From NCBI RefSeq assembly GCF_008124765.1, contig NZ_VNHS01000002.1, forward strand, positions 186,001 to 250,000: DNA of 64,000 bases. The letters run 5' to 3'. Made by a program: the position numbers and the translations under genes. This stretch comes from Paenibacillus methanolicus (GTDB lineage: Bacteria > Bacillota > Bacilli > Paenibacillales > Paenibacillaceae). Numbering within the stretch: the first letter of the stretch is position 1; every line of letters starts with the position of its first letter. Below are positions 35,783 to 45,671 of the stretch, piece by piece. The notes below the pieces were generated by a model, which had not been told where the DNA came from, did not search any database, and saw only the letters and a list, made by a program, of their open reading frames with translations.

Positions 35783-36098
35783 TACTCTCCACCTCCGAAG
35801 ATTGGATTAAACTTCGTTCGATGCCGGCAGCAAAACCTCCGTCCGTCACGGCGACGAGAACCCGCTCCGCTTTGCCTATGGCGCGTCCGATCGAGTCCCG
35901 GTCGAGCGCCTCGATATGTTTCACATTATAGGACGAACATTTGTCGCGATATTTCTTCTTCGTGTTGTCCGATGCGTCGGCAGCCACGATAACGATCTTC
36001 GCATTGCCTTGACGAATGGTCTTCAGGACCGTCTCGTCGCCCGTCACCAACTTGCCCGCCCGCATGGCCATACCTAGAAGAGATAGCGTTTTATTCAT
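35775..36098 (-). CDS. ylxQ: YlxQ, L7Ae/L30e-family RNA-binding protein
   Basis: Small protein of the L7Ae family (kink-turn RNA binding) in the nusA-infB operon. From ATG 36098 it has 107 residues and opens [21 protein letters not shown], followed by [15 protein letters not shown] as in YlxQ/YbxF proteins. An alternative ATG two codons upstream (36104) is possible. The start lies inside the end of ylxR, so translation is coupled. Confidence 0.92.
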   Translation of the reverse strand: MNKTLSLLGMAMRAGKLVTGDETVLKTIRQGNAKIVIVAADASDNTKKKYRDKCSSYNVKHIEALDRDSIGRAIGKAERVLVAVTDGGFAAGIERSLIQSSEVESID

Positions 36099-36402
36099 CG
36101 TCATCCGCCCGATCTTTGGCCGCGATAAACTCATCCTCGACCGCGATAAAATCCTGCTCGAGTTGATCATAAATCTCCGTGCTGACCGGCTGTTTGAGCG
36201 CACGGTCCAGCGCCTTCGACTTCTTAGCCAGCTTGAAGCACGACACTTTGCCGCACAAGTAAGCGCCTCTCCCGGCTTTCTTACCCGTTAAGTCAATCAG
36301 CACCGCTTCATCGGGCGTACGCACGACCCGAATCAGTTCTTTCTTCGCCAGCATTTGCTGACAAGCCACGCATTTGCGCAGCGGGATTTTTCTTGGTCTC
36401 AC
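36091..36402 (-). CDS. ylxR: YlxR/RnpM family RNA-binding protein (DUF448)
   Basis: Small basic protein of the DUF448 family; the B. subtilis member (RnpM) was reported to bind and modulate RNase P. The diagnostic RKIPLRKCVACQQ with its cysteine pair, ELIRVVRTP, and GRGAYLC are present. At 103 residues it is slightly longer than usual because of an acidic tail (ending RADDDE). It lies between nusA and ylxQ. Confidence 0.92.
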   Translation of the reverse strand: MRPRKIPLRKCVACQQMLAKKELIRVVRTPDEAVLIDLTGKKAGRGAYLCGKVSCFKLAKKSKALDRALKQPVSTEIYDQLEQDFIAVEDEFIAAKDRADDDE

Positions 36403-36449
36403 CGCTACTCCCCCTAATCGAAAACATTGGCCCGAAAAGGGCCCTTCGC

Positions 36450-37547
36450 TTAATCGATCGAGACGGAGTCCTGGTGCATCGTGCTCATCGGCGATTTCGG
36501 CCGGCCGAACTCTTGCTCGGCTTGGGTCTCGCTCTTGATATCGATCTTCCAGCCGGTCAGCTTCGCGGCAAGGCGGGCGTTCTGGCCTTTAATGCCGATC
36601 GCAAGCGACAGCTGATAATCCGGCACGATGACGCGCGCCATTTTCTCCTGCTCATACACGATAACCTCGAGCACCTTTGACGGGCTGAGCGCGTTCGCTA
36701 CATATTCTTCCACGTTCTCCGACCAGCGAACGATATCGATCTTCTCGCCCTTCAGCTCCGTAACAATAGTTTGTACCCGCATTCCTTTTTGACCGACGCA
36801 GGAGCCGACCGGATCGACTTCCGCATTGCGGGAATGGACGGCAATTTTGGAACGGAAGCCCGCTTCGCGCGCGACCGAACGAATCTCGACGACGCCGTCG
36901 TAAATTTCCGGCACTTCGAGCTCGAACAAGCGTTTCAGCAACCCCGGATGGGTCCGGGAGAGGAAAATCTGCGGTCCCTTGGTCGTGTTCTCCACTTTTG
37001 TGATGAACGATTTGACGCGGTCGCCGTGCTTGAACTTGTCGGTTGGCATCAGTTCGGTCAGCGGCAGAACCGCTTCCACCTTGCCGAGGTCGACGAACAA
37101 GTTGCGGACGTCTTGACGTTGTACGATCCCGTTGACGATGTCCTCTTCCTTGTCGATATAAGCGTTATAAATGAGACCCCGCTCCGCTTCGCGAATGCGT
37201 TGGGTCACGACTTGCTTAGCGGTTTGCGCCGCAATCCGTCCGAAATCGCGCGGCGTGACTTCGATCTCCGCGATGTCATCGAGCGTATAATGCGGGTTGA
37301 TCGCGCGTGCGGCTTCGACCGAAATTTCCAGCCTCGGATCGAACACCTCATCGACGACCGTTTTGCGCGCATATACTTTAATGACGCCGGAGTGCCGGTT
37401 AATATCCACCCTGACGTTCTGGGCGGTGTTGAAATTGCGTTTGTAGCTGGAAATCAATGCCGCTTCAATCGCTTCAATTAAAATGTCTTTCGCAATGCCT
37501 TTCTCTCTTTCGATTTCCGACAGCGCTTCAATAAACTCCATGCTCAT
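36450..37547 (-). CDS. nusA: Transcription termination/antitermination factor NusA
   Basis: RNA-polymerase-binding factor that affects pausing and intrinsic termination. It has an N-terminal domain, an S1 domain (EEDIVNGIVQRQDVRNLFVDLG), and two KH domains (GSCVGQKGMRVQTIV; AIGIKGQNARLAAKLTGW). The length of 365 residues without the C-terminal repeats fits Gram-positive NusA. The ATG at 37547 (MSMEFIEALSEIEREKGI) matches relatives. It sits in the operon after rimP, with an upstream hairpin that NusA could itself act on. Confidence 0.96.
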   Translation of the reverse strand: MSMEFIEALSEIEREKGIAKDILIEAIEAALISSYKRNFNTAQNVRVDINRHSGVIKVYARKTVVDEVFDPRLEISVEAARAINPHYTLDDIAEIEVTPRDFGRIAAQTAKQVVTQRIREAERGLIYNAYIDKEEDIVNGIVQRQDVRNLFVDLGKVEAVLPLTELMPTDKFKHGDRVKSFITKVENTTKGPQIFLSRTHPGLLKRLFELEVPEIYDGVVEIRSVAREAGFRSKIAVHSRNAEVDPVGSCVGQKGMRVQTIVTELKGEKIDIVRWSENVEEYVANALSPSKVLEVIVYEQEKMARVIVPDYQLSLAIGIKGQNARLAAKLTGWKIDIKSETQAEQEFGRPKSPMSTMHQDSVSID

Positions 37548-37604
37548 TGGAAATGAGTTCCCCCTTTCAATTCGTTCCGTCCGCCCATCCCGCGCTGGGC
37601 GCGA

Positions 37605-38066
37605 TCAAAATACGATGGCGAGCCGGGCGCTTGCGACTTTGGCATATGGAAGGGCGTGTTTCTTCTTGCCGACTTCCACGACCAGCTCGTCGCCTTCGAA
37701 CGCAAGCAGCTTGCCTTCGAATTCCTTGCTGCCGTCGATTGGCTCGTAAGTAGTGACAAACACGTGTTTGCCAACCGCTTTGCGCACGTCTTCCGGCTTC
37801 TTGAGCGGACGCTCTGCCCCCGGAGAAGATACTTCGAGGAAATAAGCATCCGGGATCGGGTCGTTCTGATCCAGCTTCTCGCTCAAATACTCGCTGATCC
37901 GGCCGCATTCGTCGATATCGATATTGCCTTCCTTGTCCACGAACACGCGCAAAAAGTAATTGCTGCCTTCCTTGACGTATTCAATGTCGACAAGCTCAAA
38001 GCCATTCTCGTCTAGAAAAGGGCGAACCATCTCTTCGACGACGGATTTGATTTTGGATGTACTCAA
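37605..38066 (-). CDS. rimP: Ribosome maturation factor RimP
   Basis: Two-domain protein needed for 30S maturation. It has 153 residues from TTG 38066, which has GGGAGG six bases before it and gives the family N-terminus [33 protein letters not shown] (shown in part); [16 protein letters not shown] is diagnostic. The same frame stays open far upstream, but those residues are leader sequence and not RimP. It is the first gene of the nusA-infB operon. Confidence 0.93.
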   Translation of the reverse strand: MSTSKIKSVVEEMVRPFLDENGFELVDIEYVKEGSNYFLRVFVDKEGNIDIDECGRISEYLSEKLDQNDPIPDAYFLEVSSPGAERPLKKPEDVRKAVGKHVFVTTYEPIDGSKEFEGKLLAFEGDELVVEVGKKKHALPYAKVASARLAIVF

Positions 38067-38358
38067 ACGTGTGCCTCCCTCGTACAGCTGCGTTGTTCGT
38101 ATGTATGTTACTTGCGTGCATGACCGGCATGCTCCCGTCGGACGAACGTCGTGCCCGCCGACAGGCATATATACAATCGCATCCCCGTCGTTTGCGGCAT
38201 GCGTCTTGTCCATGCATAGCGGCAACGGCTGCATTTCTTGAACCGATGCGGATGTTAGTCTTTGCCCGCGCAGTCGAAAAAAGTCGCGGACAAAACGTAA
38301 AGAGTGGGTTTCCCCACTCTTCTGCGAAAAAGAACGTATCATCAGCATTACCATAACG
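38067..38358 (-). other. Long untranslated leader of the rimP-nusA-infB operon
   Basis: About 285 bases between the probable transcription start and rimP. It contains the hairpin at 38300-38321 and several smaller G/C-rich inverted repeats (for example around 38140-38170) but no gene. The hairpin also serves as the terminator after polC. Confidence 0.6.
38292..38321 (-). terminator. Terminator after polC, within the rimP operon leader
   Basis: Minus-strand AAGAGTGGG - GAAA - CCCACTCTT (38321-38300) followed by TACGTTTTGT. It lies about 30 bases downstream of the expected start of the rimP operon transcript. Confidence 0.75.
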
Positions 38359-38387
38359 AGTATAGCATAACCATGTTGTGGTGACAA
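38359..38387 (-). promoter_or_regulatory. Sigma-A promoter for rimP-nusA-infB operon
   Basis: On the minus strand TTGTCA (38387-38382), a 17-base spacer, then TATACT (38364-38359); one of the best promoter matches in the window, directly after the polC stop. Confidence 0.8.
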
Positions 38388-38406
38388 CCGTTCGCGGCCA
38401 GGCAGC

Positions 38407-41400
38407 TTAGAACAGCGACAGCTGGTTCGACTCCGGCAAGCCCCGGAAACAGCCCATCCCCGTGAGTACTTCCACGATGGTTTTGGTCGCTTTCGATTTC
38501 TGCTGAAAATCCTCGATGGACAAAAACTCGCCATGATCGCGCGAAGCCGCGATATTGCGCGCCGCGTTCTCGCCGATACCGGCAATCGCGCCAAACGGCG
38601 GAATTAGCGAGTTGCCGTCGACAATAAAGCGGGTCGCGTCCGAGCGGTATAGATCGACCGGCTTGAAGCTGAACCCTCGCGAGGTCATCTCCAGCGACAT
38701 CTCCAGCTGAGAAACGCTGTTTTTCTCCTTCGGCGTGGCATTGAAGCCCTTGGCCTCGATTTCCATCAAACGGCGCAAGATCGCATCGTACCCTTGGCAC
38801 AGCAATTCCAAATCGAAATCGTCCGCGCGCACGGAGAAGTAAGTCGCATAGAACTGGATCGGATAATAAAGTTTGAAGTAGGCCGTCCGCACCGCCGAAA
38901 TAACGTATGCGGCTGCGTGCGCTTTGGGGAACATATACTCGATTTTCAAGCATGAGTCGATATACCATTGCGGCACTTTGCACCGCTTCATCTCCTCGAT
39001 CCACTCCGGCGTCAAGCCTTTGCCCTTACGCACGCTCTCCGTAATTTTGAAGGCCAGCGAAGCGTCCATGCCCGCTTTATAAATCAGGAATAACATGATG
39101 TCGTCGCGGCAGCCGATTACGGTCTTGATCGTGCACGTCTTATTCTTGATTAGTTCTTGCGCATTGCCGAGCCATACGCCAGTCCCGTGAGATAGACCCG
39201 AAATCTGGAGCAAGTCGGCAAAGGACGACGGCTTGGTCTCCTCGAGCATCTGTCGCACGAACTTGGTTCCCATCTCCGGTACGCCGTACGTCGCGACCGG
39301 TGTGCGAATTTGGCTCGGAAGAACGCCAAGCGCTTCGGTCGAACTAAAGATGCTCATCACCTTGGGGTCGTTCATCGGAATCGTCGTTGGATCGACGCCC
39401 GTCAAGTCCTGCAGCATCCGCATCATCGTCGGATCGTCGTGTCCGAGAATATCGAGCTTAAGCAAGTTCGAGTCGAAGGCGTGATAATCGAAGTGGGTTG
39501 TTTTCCACTCCGCATTGACGTCATCCGCCGGGAACTGGACCGGGGTAATATCATCCACCTCGATGTAATCCGGTACGACGACGATGCCGCCGGGATGCTG
39601 GCCCGTACTCCGCTTAACGCCGGTACAGCCTGCCGCCAGGCGATTCAACTCGGCTCCGCGCCACTTCTTGCCGGTGTGCTCTTCGTATTTCTTGGCAAAC
39701 CCGTATGCCGTCTTCTCCGCGACCGTGCCGATCGTCCCTGCGCGGAACACGTTCTTCGGCCCGAATAGCACTTTCGTATAGTTGTGCGCCGTCGGCTGGT
39801 ATTCGCCGGAGAAGTTCAAGTCGATATCGGGAACCTTATCGCCCTTAAAACCAAGGAACGTCTCGAACGGAATATCCTGTCCTTCGCCTTTAAGCGGTCG
39901 GCCGCAGTTCGGGCAAATTTTGTCCGGAAGATCGAAGCCCGACGGGTAGCTGCCGTCAAGGAACCACTCGCTGTATTTGCATTCCTCGCTCAGACACGTA
40001 TAGTGCGCCGGCAACGGATTAACCTCGGAGATGCCGAGAAACGTCGCAACGACCGATGATCCGACGGATCCCCGGGAACCGACGAGATAGCCGTCTTGAT
40101 TGGATTTCTTCACGAGCCGCTCGGAGATCAAATAGTTCGCGGAGAATCCGTATTTGATAATCGGCACGAGCTCTTTCTCCAAACGCTGCACGACGATATC
40201 CGGAATCGGCTCGCCGTACAACCGTTTGGCCGTTTCATAACAAGTGTTGCGAATTTCTTCTTCCGCCCCGTCGATGATCGGACTGAACAGTCCGTTATCG
40301 GTCGGACCCCCGGTCGATGGGAACATGTCATACGGCTCGAACCGGTCTGCTAATTCATTGGTGTTCTTGATGACGACTTCATGCGCACGGGATTCGCCCA
40401 AGAAAGCAAATTCGCCGAGCATCTCCTTCGTCGTGCGGAAATGCGCGTCCGGTTTGTTCTGATCCTTGAGCGGACTGAAGCCCGTAATGCCATGGATCGT
40501 AATATCGCGGAACATTTTCTCGCGCGGACGCAAATAATGGACGTTGCCCGTCGCGATGACCGGCTTGTTCAGCTTGTCTCCGATTTCGCACACGCGGCGA
40601 AGCGCCTGCTCGATCTCCGCGCGGCTGCCGACGAGACCCTTGTCCACTAAATGCATATAGAAACCGACCGGTTGGATCTCCAGCACGTCATAATATTCCG
40701 CGACATCTTCGGCTTCTTCGAGCGACTTGTTCAACACCGTCTCGAAAAACTCGCCCTTCTCGCAGCCCGAGATGATTAGCAGTCCATCGCGCATATCGGA
40801 CAACTTGCTCTTCGGGATACAAGGCACCCGCTTAAAGTACTCCGTATGCGACATCGAGATGAGCTTGAATAAATTCTTCTTGCCGACCGCATTAAGCGCG
40901 TAGATGCCGCAGTGGAACGGCCGGGAGTTCGAAATATCGAGACCGACGTAATCGTTGAGCATATGAAGATTCGTAATATTGCGGGCGACGGCGTCGCCGA
41001 TCAGGCCGTACATGACTCCGCCTAGGGCGATCGAGTCGTCGATGGCGCGGTGATGATTCTCGAGACTGATCTTGTACTTATCCGACAGCGTATTCAGCCG
41101 GTGGTTCTTCATGCTCGGATGGAGAAAACGGGCGAGCTCTAACGTGTCGAGTACGGGATTGGTTACCTCCGGCATGCCGAATCTCTTGCACGCCGCTTGA
41201 ATGAAGCCCATATCGAACTTGGCGTTATGCGCGACGAGCACCGCATCGCCGACGAATTCCACGAATTCACGCAGCTTTGGTTCGAGCTCGGGAGCGCCTT
41301 GCACCATTTCGTTCGTAATATTGGTCAGCTGCTGAATGTGGTACGGAATGTCCTCATGGGGATCGATGAACGTCGAGAACCGATCGATCTCCTTGCCTTC

Positions 41401-42738
41401 CCGCATCTTCACGCCGGCCAGCTCGATGATTGTGTTGTTGATGACCGAGAGACCGGTCGTCTCGATGTCGAATACGACGTACGTCGCCGTCTGCATCACT
41501 TCATCTCGCGAATTCAGCACCATCGGTACGGCATCGTTAACGACGTTTGCTTCGAGGCCGAATAACACCTTGATCCCGTTCTTCTTGCCTGCCTTCGCCG
41601 CTTCCGGGAAACACTGAATGTTGCTATGGTCCGATATCGCGATCGCTTTATGGCCCCATTTCGCCGCCTGCTTAATATAAACGTCCACCGGCGTGACCGC
41701 GTCCATCGTGCTCATCGTCGTATGCAGATGAAACTCGACGCGCTTCTCCGCGGCGTCATCTATCGGCTCGGAAGGCGCTTTGACCTCATGCAAATCGGAA
41801 GGCATCATGACGAGCTCCGGCTCCATCATAAACCGGTCGTATTCGATGCGGCCGCGTGCCTTCACCCATTTGCCGTTCGCCAGATTGCTGAGCACCTTGA
41901 CGTCTTCTTTCGTCTTGGCGAACATTTTCATCGCGATCGAATCCGTGAAGTCGGTCAGGTTGAACGTGAAAAGCGTGCTGCCGTTGCGCAATTCTTTCAC
42001 CTCAAGGCCGAAGATCGTCCCTTGGACCGTAATCTTCTTCTCTTCCTCGAGAATGTTCATAATCGGCACCGGCGGTTCTTTGATGTCATAGCCCACGACG
42101 AGCGGCACTTCGCCTTCATCCAACGGCGGCGCTTCCTCGACCGGCACGCTGTTCATCATGGCCTCGATGACTTCGCGCTCCTCCTGCTGCCGTTTCTGGA
42201 TAAACTGCTCGATATGCTCGCTGTTGACTTTGCCAACGGTCAGTTTCATCTTGGGCGTCCGTTCGAACTGCCGTTCGAAAAATTGGACCGCCATCTCGTC
42301 GATCCGCTTCTTGCGCGCCAGCTCCAGACTGATCTCGTCCATCAGATGAAGCGTCACGAGTCCGCCTTCTGCTTCGAGCTGCGCTTTGCTAAGCCAGCCG
42401 TTGACGGACGCGTTGTTCTTCTGAACCCACTCTACGAACGCGGGCCAGTATTCACGCACGATCGTATCCGTATGCAGATCGTCCTCGTACGCGAGCATAA
42501 TATGAATTTCCGCAATATGGGCGAATTTCGCTTGTACACTGCGACAAAATAAGCTAAACGCCGGCAAAGGCACCAAAGACGCTTTGCGAATGCAAAACGT
42601 CCACTCCCGGTTGCTGCGGCTTACGATGACTTTGTCAATATACCCGTCGCTAAAATGCTCTGCCGATAATTGCGGCGACAACTCCGCCTGCTGCATGAGC
42701 AGTTCAAATCGTTGTCGCTTATCCCCGGTATGGCTCAC
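38407..42738 (-). CDS. polC: DNA polymerase III alpha subunit, PolC type
   Basis: Main replicative polymerase of low-G+C Gram-positives. The order is an N-terminal domain, OB fold ([15 protein letters not shown]), PHP domain ([14 protein letters not shown]), an inserted DEDDh proofreading exonuclease ([25 protein letters not shown]), then the polymerase core with a zinc segment (CPNCGRP). The C-terminus ends in QLSLF, a sliding-clamp-binding motif. I start at GTG 42738 (1443 residues), with GGGAGG seven bases before it; the frame upstream is not PolC-like. Confidence 0.97.
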   Translation of the reverse strand: MSHTGDKRQRFELLMQQAELSPQLSAEHFSDGYIDKVIVSRSNREWTFCIRKASLVPLPAFSLFCRSVQAKFAHIAEIHIMLAYEDDLHTDTIVREYWPAFVEWVQKNNASVNGWLSKAQLEAEGGLVTLHLMDEISLELARKKRIDEMAVQFFERQFERTPKMKLTVGKVNSEHIEQFIQKRQQEEREVIEAMMNSVPVEEAPPLDEGEVPLVVGYDIKEPPVPIMNILEEEKKITVQGTIFGLEVKELRNGSTLFTFNLTDFTDSIAMKMFAKTKEDVKVLSNLANGKWVKARGRIEYDRFMMEPELVMMPSDLHEVKAPSEPIDDAAEKRVEFHLHTTMSTMDAVTPVDVYIKQAAKWGHKAIAISDHSNIQCFPEAAKAGKKNGIKVLFGLEANVVNDAVPMVLNSRDEVMQTATYVVFDIETTGLSVINNTIIELAGVKMREGKEIDRFSTFIDPHEDIPYHIQQLTNITNEMVQGAPELEPKLREFVEFVGDAVLVAHNAKFDMGFIQAACKRFGMPEVTNPVLDTLELARFLHPSMKNHRLNTLSDKYKISLENHHRAIDDSIALGGVMYGLIGDAVARNITNLHMLNDYVGLDISNSRPFHCGIYALNAVGKKNLFKLISMSHTEYFKRVPCIPKSKLSDMRDGLLIISGCEKGEFFETVLNKSLEEAEDVAEYYDVLEIQPVGFYMHLVDKGLVGSRAEIEQALRRVCEIGDKLNKPVIATGNVHYLRPREKMFRDITIHGITGFSPLKDQNKPDAHFRTTKEMLGEFAFLGESRAHEVVIKNTNELADRFEPYDMFPSTGGPTDNGLFSPIIDGAEEEIRNTCYETAKRLYGEPIPDIVVQRLEKELVPIIKYGFSANYLISERLVKKSNQDGYLVGSRGSVGSSVVATFLGISEVNPLPAHYTCLSEECKYSEWFLDGSYPSGFDLPDKICPNCGRPLKGEGQDIPFETFLGFKGDKVPDIDLNFSGEYQPTAHNYTKVLFGPKNVFRAGTIGTVAEKTAYGFAKKYEEHTGKKWRGAELNRLAAGCTGVKRSTGQHPGGIVVVPDYIEVDDITPVQFPADDVNAEWKTTHFDYHAFDSNLLKLDILGHDDPTMMRMLQDLTGVDPTTIPMNDPKVMSIFSSTEALGVLPSQIRTPVATYGVPEMGTKFVRQMLEETKPSSFADLLQISGLSHGTGVWLGNAQELIKNKTCTIKTVIGCRDDIMLFLIYKAGMDASLAFKITESVRKGKGLTPEWIEEMKRCKVPQWYIDSCLKIEYMFPKAHAAAYVISAVRTAYFKLYYPIQFYATYFSVRADDFDLELLCQGYDAILRRLMEIEAKGFNATPKEKNSVSQLEMSLEMTSRGFSFKPVDLYRSDATRFIVDGNSLIPPFGAIAGIGENAARNIAASRDHGEFLSIEDFQQKSKATKTIVEVLTGMGCFRGLPESNQLSLF

Positions 42739-42752
42739 CCTTCTTCCTCCCC

Positions 42753-42814
42753 AAATAAATAATCCCCTACAAGCGGTCGTGATGACGAACAGCGCTTCTG
42801 CAACTTGTAGGGGA
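42753..42814 (-). terminator. Terminator after proS
   Basis: TCCCCTACAAG and CTTGTAGGGGA arms (42804-42814 with 42763-42773) across a 30-base loop, followed on the minus strand by TTATTTATTT. Confidence 0.75.
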
Positions 42815-42850
42815 GTGTCGATCAATATGAAAGGTTACGATATGGCTATA

Positions 42851-44299
42851 TTAATAAGCACGCGCGAAAACGACGGTATGCTGAGCTTCCTCGCCGCAGC
42901 ATAGGCATTTCGTCTTCTTCTCCGCCGGATCGAACGGAATATTGCGGCTTGTCGCCCCGGTTTCTTCTTTGACTTGCTTCTCGCAAGCGTCGGATCCGCA
43001 CCAGCCTGCGAGCGAGAATCCGCGCTTCTCTTCCAACAGCGTCTTCATCTCGTCCAGCGTCTCGACCGAATAGAAGTGCTCGGAACGGAACTGCAAGGCT
43101 CGATTATACATGTCTGCGTGGATTTCGTCCAGCATGCGCTGCACTTCTTCCAGCAATTGATCCTGCTGGATGATGCGCTTCTCGCCGGAGATTCGGGAGA
43201 CGAGGACGGCTTGTCCATTCTCCATGTCGCGCGGGCCAAGCTCCAGACGGATCGGAACGCCTCGCATTTCGTACTCGTTGAACTTCCAGCCCGGGCTGAC
43301 GTCGCTGCGATCATCCACTTTGACGCGTACGCCTGCTTTCTTCAGTTGCGCGAACAACTCGTCCACGCGGCCGACGACCTGCTCCCGCGTCTTCGGCGGT
43401 CCGATCGGGATCATGACCACCTGCGTCGGCGCGATTTTCGGCGGCAGCGCGAGACCGCGGTCGTCGCCGTGCACCATAATCAGCGCGCCGATTAAGCGAG
43501 TTGAAACGCCCCACGACGTCGTATGGCAATATTGCAGCGTATTGTTGCGATCCAAATATTTGATATCGAACGCAATCGCGAATTTGTCGCCCAAGTAATG
43601 GGACGTGCCGGCTTGCACTGCTCGACCGTCTTTCATCATCGCTTCAATAGAATACGTATCGACCGCGCCGGCGAAACGCTCCGACGGCGTCTTCTGACCG
43701 ACGATGACCGGAATCGCGAGCACTTCTTCCGCGAATTCCTTGTACGTATTCAGCATTTGCATCGTTTCTTGGCGTGCTTCCTCTTCGGTCTCGTGCGCCG
43801 TGTGGCCTTCCTGCCACAGGAACTCGCTCGTGCGGAGGAACGGCAGCGTGCGCTTCTCCCAACGAACCACATTCGCCCATTGGTTGATCAGCACCGGCAA
43901 ATCGCGGTACGACTGAATCCATTTGGAGTACATATGACCGATAATCGTCTCCGAAGTCGGTCGGATCGCCAAACGCTCTTCCAACTTCTCGCCGCCCGCT
44001 TCGGTTACCCAAGGCAGCTCCGGGTTAAAGCCTTCGACGTGTTCCTTCTCCTTCTGGAAGAAGCTTTCCGGGATGAAGAGCGGGAAGTATGCATTGCGAT
44101 GTCCCGTTTCTTTGAAACGGCGGTCGAGGTCGCTTTGGATATTCTCCCAAAGGGCAAAGCCCTCCGGACGGAACACGATACAGCCCCGTACCGGAGAGTA
44201 ATCCATCAACTCGGCTTTCTTAATAACGTCTATATACCATCTGGAGAAATCCTCGCCCTGCGGCGTAATCTCCGTCACAAACTGCTTCTCTTTCGACAT
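42851..44299 (-). CDS. proS: Prolyl-tRNA synthetase, compact (type 3, archaeal/eukaryote-like)
   Basis: Charges tRNA-Pro. The 482-residue protein lacks the ~180-residue editing insertion of the bacterial type and has the ProRS type 3 opening (ITPQGEDFSRWYIDVIKKAEL), class II motif 2 (NVVRWEKRTLPFLRTSEFLWQEGHTAH, shown in part) and a C-terminal zinc-type domain with cysteines (GWCGSDACEKQV; KCLCCGEEA). B. subtilis has the long type at this same position between rseP and polC, so the locus is conserved but the enzyme class is not. The ATG at 44299 is well placed. Confidence 0.95.
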   Translation of the reverse strand: MSKEKQFVTEITPQGEDFSRWYIDVIKKAELMDYSPVRGCIVFRPEGFALWENIQSDLDRRFKETGHRNAYFPLFIPESFFQKEKEHVEGFNPELPWVTEAGGEKLEERLAIRPTSETIIGHMYSKWIQSYRDLPVLINQWANVVRWEKRTLPFLRTSEFLWQEGHTAHETEEEARQETMQMLNTYKEFAEEVLAIPVIVGQKTPSERFAGAVDTYSIEAMMKDGRAVQAGTSHYLGDKFAIAFDIKYLDRNNTLQYCHTTSWGVSTRLIGALIMVHGDDRGLALPPKIAPTQVVMIPIGPPKTREQVVGRVDELFAQLKKAGVRVKVDDRSDVSPGWKFNEYEMRGVPIRLELGPRDMENGQAVLVSRISGEKRIIQQDQLLEEVQRMLDEIHADMYNRALQFRSEHFYSVETLDEMKTLLEEKRGFSLAGWCGSDACEKQVKEETGATSRNIPFDPAEKKTKCLCCGEEAQHTVVFARAY

Positions 44300-44306
44300 G
44301 AACGCT

Positions 44307-45593
44307 CTACTCCTTCACTCTCACCAATCGCAAAATATCATTATACGTTACGGCCACCATCAGCAGCATGAGCAGCGCGAAGCCGATAAAGTGGACCATG
44401 CTCTCCCGGTTCGGATCGATCGGCCTTCGGCGGACCGCTTCAAGACCGAGGAACATCAGCCGGCTTCCATCCAATGCGGGAATAGGCAGTAAATTAAAGA
44501 TCCCCAAGTATAGGCTGAGCACCGCCGTCCACTTGGTCAATTGTTCGATTCCTTGCTGGGCAATCTGTCCCGTCACCTGCGCGGTACGGACAGGACCGCC
44601 TAGATCGTCCATCTTGAATTGGCCAAGGATGAGCTTCTTGAAGCCATCGAAGATCATTATGGTCCAATTTTTCATATCTTGACCGGCAAGCGAGAACGAT
44701 TCGATAAAACCGGCGGGACGGGTTTCAAAGAATGAAGCCGCGCGAATGCCAACCTTTCCCTCTCCGGTTTCGGGGTCGGGTTCTGGCGTCATCTTGATGT
44801 CCAGCTTCTTGTCATCTCGCGTTACGGTGAACGTAATCGGTTTGTTCGGGGATTTACTGATGAGCGCGATCATCTTATCTTGATCCGTGCCGATCGTCTC
44901 GCCATTGATCGCGACAATGATATCGCCCGTCGTAAGACCCGACTTGTCAGCCGGTTTTCCCGCGACGATCTCGCCGATAAACAGATGCTTCGGCGTGTCC
45001 AGCGGCACGCCGGCCATTTGGAAGAACGCGAAGAACAGCACGAACGCCAATATAAAGTTCATGACCGGTCCGGCCACGATCGCCAAGGAACGCGCGCCAA
45101 CCGATTTGCTGCCGAATTGCCGGTCGCGCGGAGCAATCTGGGTCTCTCTGCCTTTGGCGATCAGCAGCGCCTGCGGATGAACGTTATACACTTCGCTGAC
45201 GCCGTCGGCGTTCAACGTCACTTTCAGCCGGTCTTCCAAATCAATCGTCTCGATTTCGCCCCGAATGACGTTCGTTCGCTCGTCTAGACGATCCAAATAA
45301 AAGCGGGTCACGCTGTCTGCCGCTATTCGAACGGCGACGGTCTGTCCGGGTTGTATTTCGACCAGTTCCGGATCTTCGCCGGCCATGCGGACGAAACCAC
45401 CGGCTGGTACGAGCCTTAAGGTGTAACGGGTTTCGCCGCGTTTGATCGAAAACAGTTTCGGTCCGAAACCAATGGCGAATTCTCTAACCAAAATGCCCGC
45501 GCGCTTCGCAAAATAATAGTGACCCCACTCATGGATGGTCACAATGACGAAGAATACCAGCACGGTCAAAAAGACGACCTGTATCATGTGCAT
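44307..45593 (-). CDS. rseP: Site-2 protease RseP/RasP
   Basis: Intramembrane zinc protease that cleaves anti-sigma factors and remnant signal peptides. HEWGH (H21-H25) lies in the first membrane helix; a PDZ domain follows at about 205-275 (GEIVAGKPADKSGLTTGDIIVAINGE, shown in part); the third metal ligand is in NLLPIPALDG. The end has a further membrane helix. The length of 428 residues is normal. ATG 45593 has AGGAGG nine bases before it; the second ATG (45587) is too far. It is in line with dxr and proS. Confidence 0.95.
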   Translation of the reverse strand: MHMIQVVFLTVLVFFVIVTIHEWGHYYFAKRAGILVREFAIGFGPKLFSIKRGETRYTLRLVPAGGFVRMAGEDPELVEIQPGQTVAVRIAADSVTRFYLDRLDERTNVIRGEIETIDLEDRLKVTLNADGVSEVYNVHPQALLIAKGRETQIAPRDRQFGSKSVGARSLAIVAGPVMNFILAFVLFFAFFQMAGVPLDTPKHLFIGEIVAGKPADKSGLTTGDIIVAINGETIGTDQDKMIALISKSPNKPITFTVTRDDKKLDIKMTPEPDPETGEGKVGIRAASFFETRPAGFIESFSLAGQDMKNWTIMIFDGFKKLILGQFKMDDLGGPVRTAQVTGQIAQQGIEQLTKWTAVLSLYLGIFNLLPIPALDGSRLMFLGLEAVRRRPIDPNRESMVHFIGFALLMLLMVAVTYNDILRLVRVKE

Positions 45594-45671
45594 CGTTTCG
45601 AGCCTCCTGTTCGCAACGGCCTGTACTTAGATTATCATTATTCTCCCGTCCGATACAAGAGAACCGGTCTT

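Noticed and set aside
38067..38594. Upstream extension of the rimP frame
   Set aside because: It overlaps the polC end, promoter and terminator; the RimP N-terminus and a ribosome site fit the TTG at 38066.
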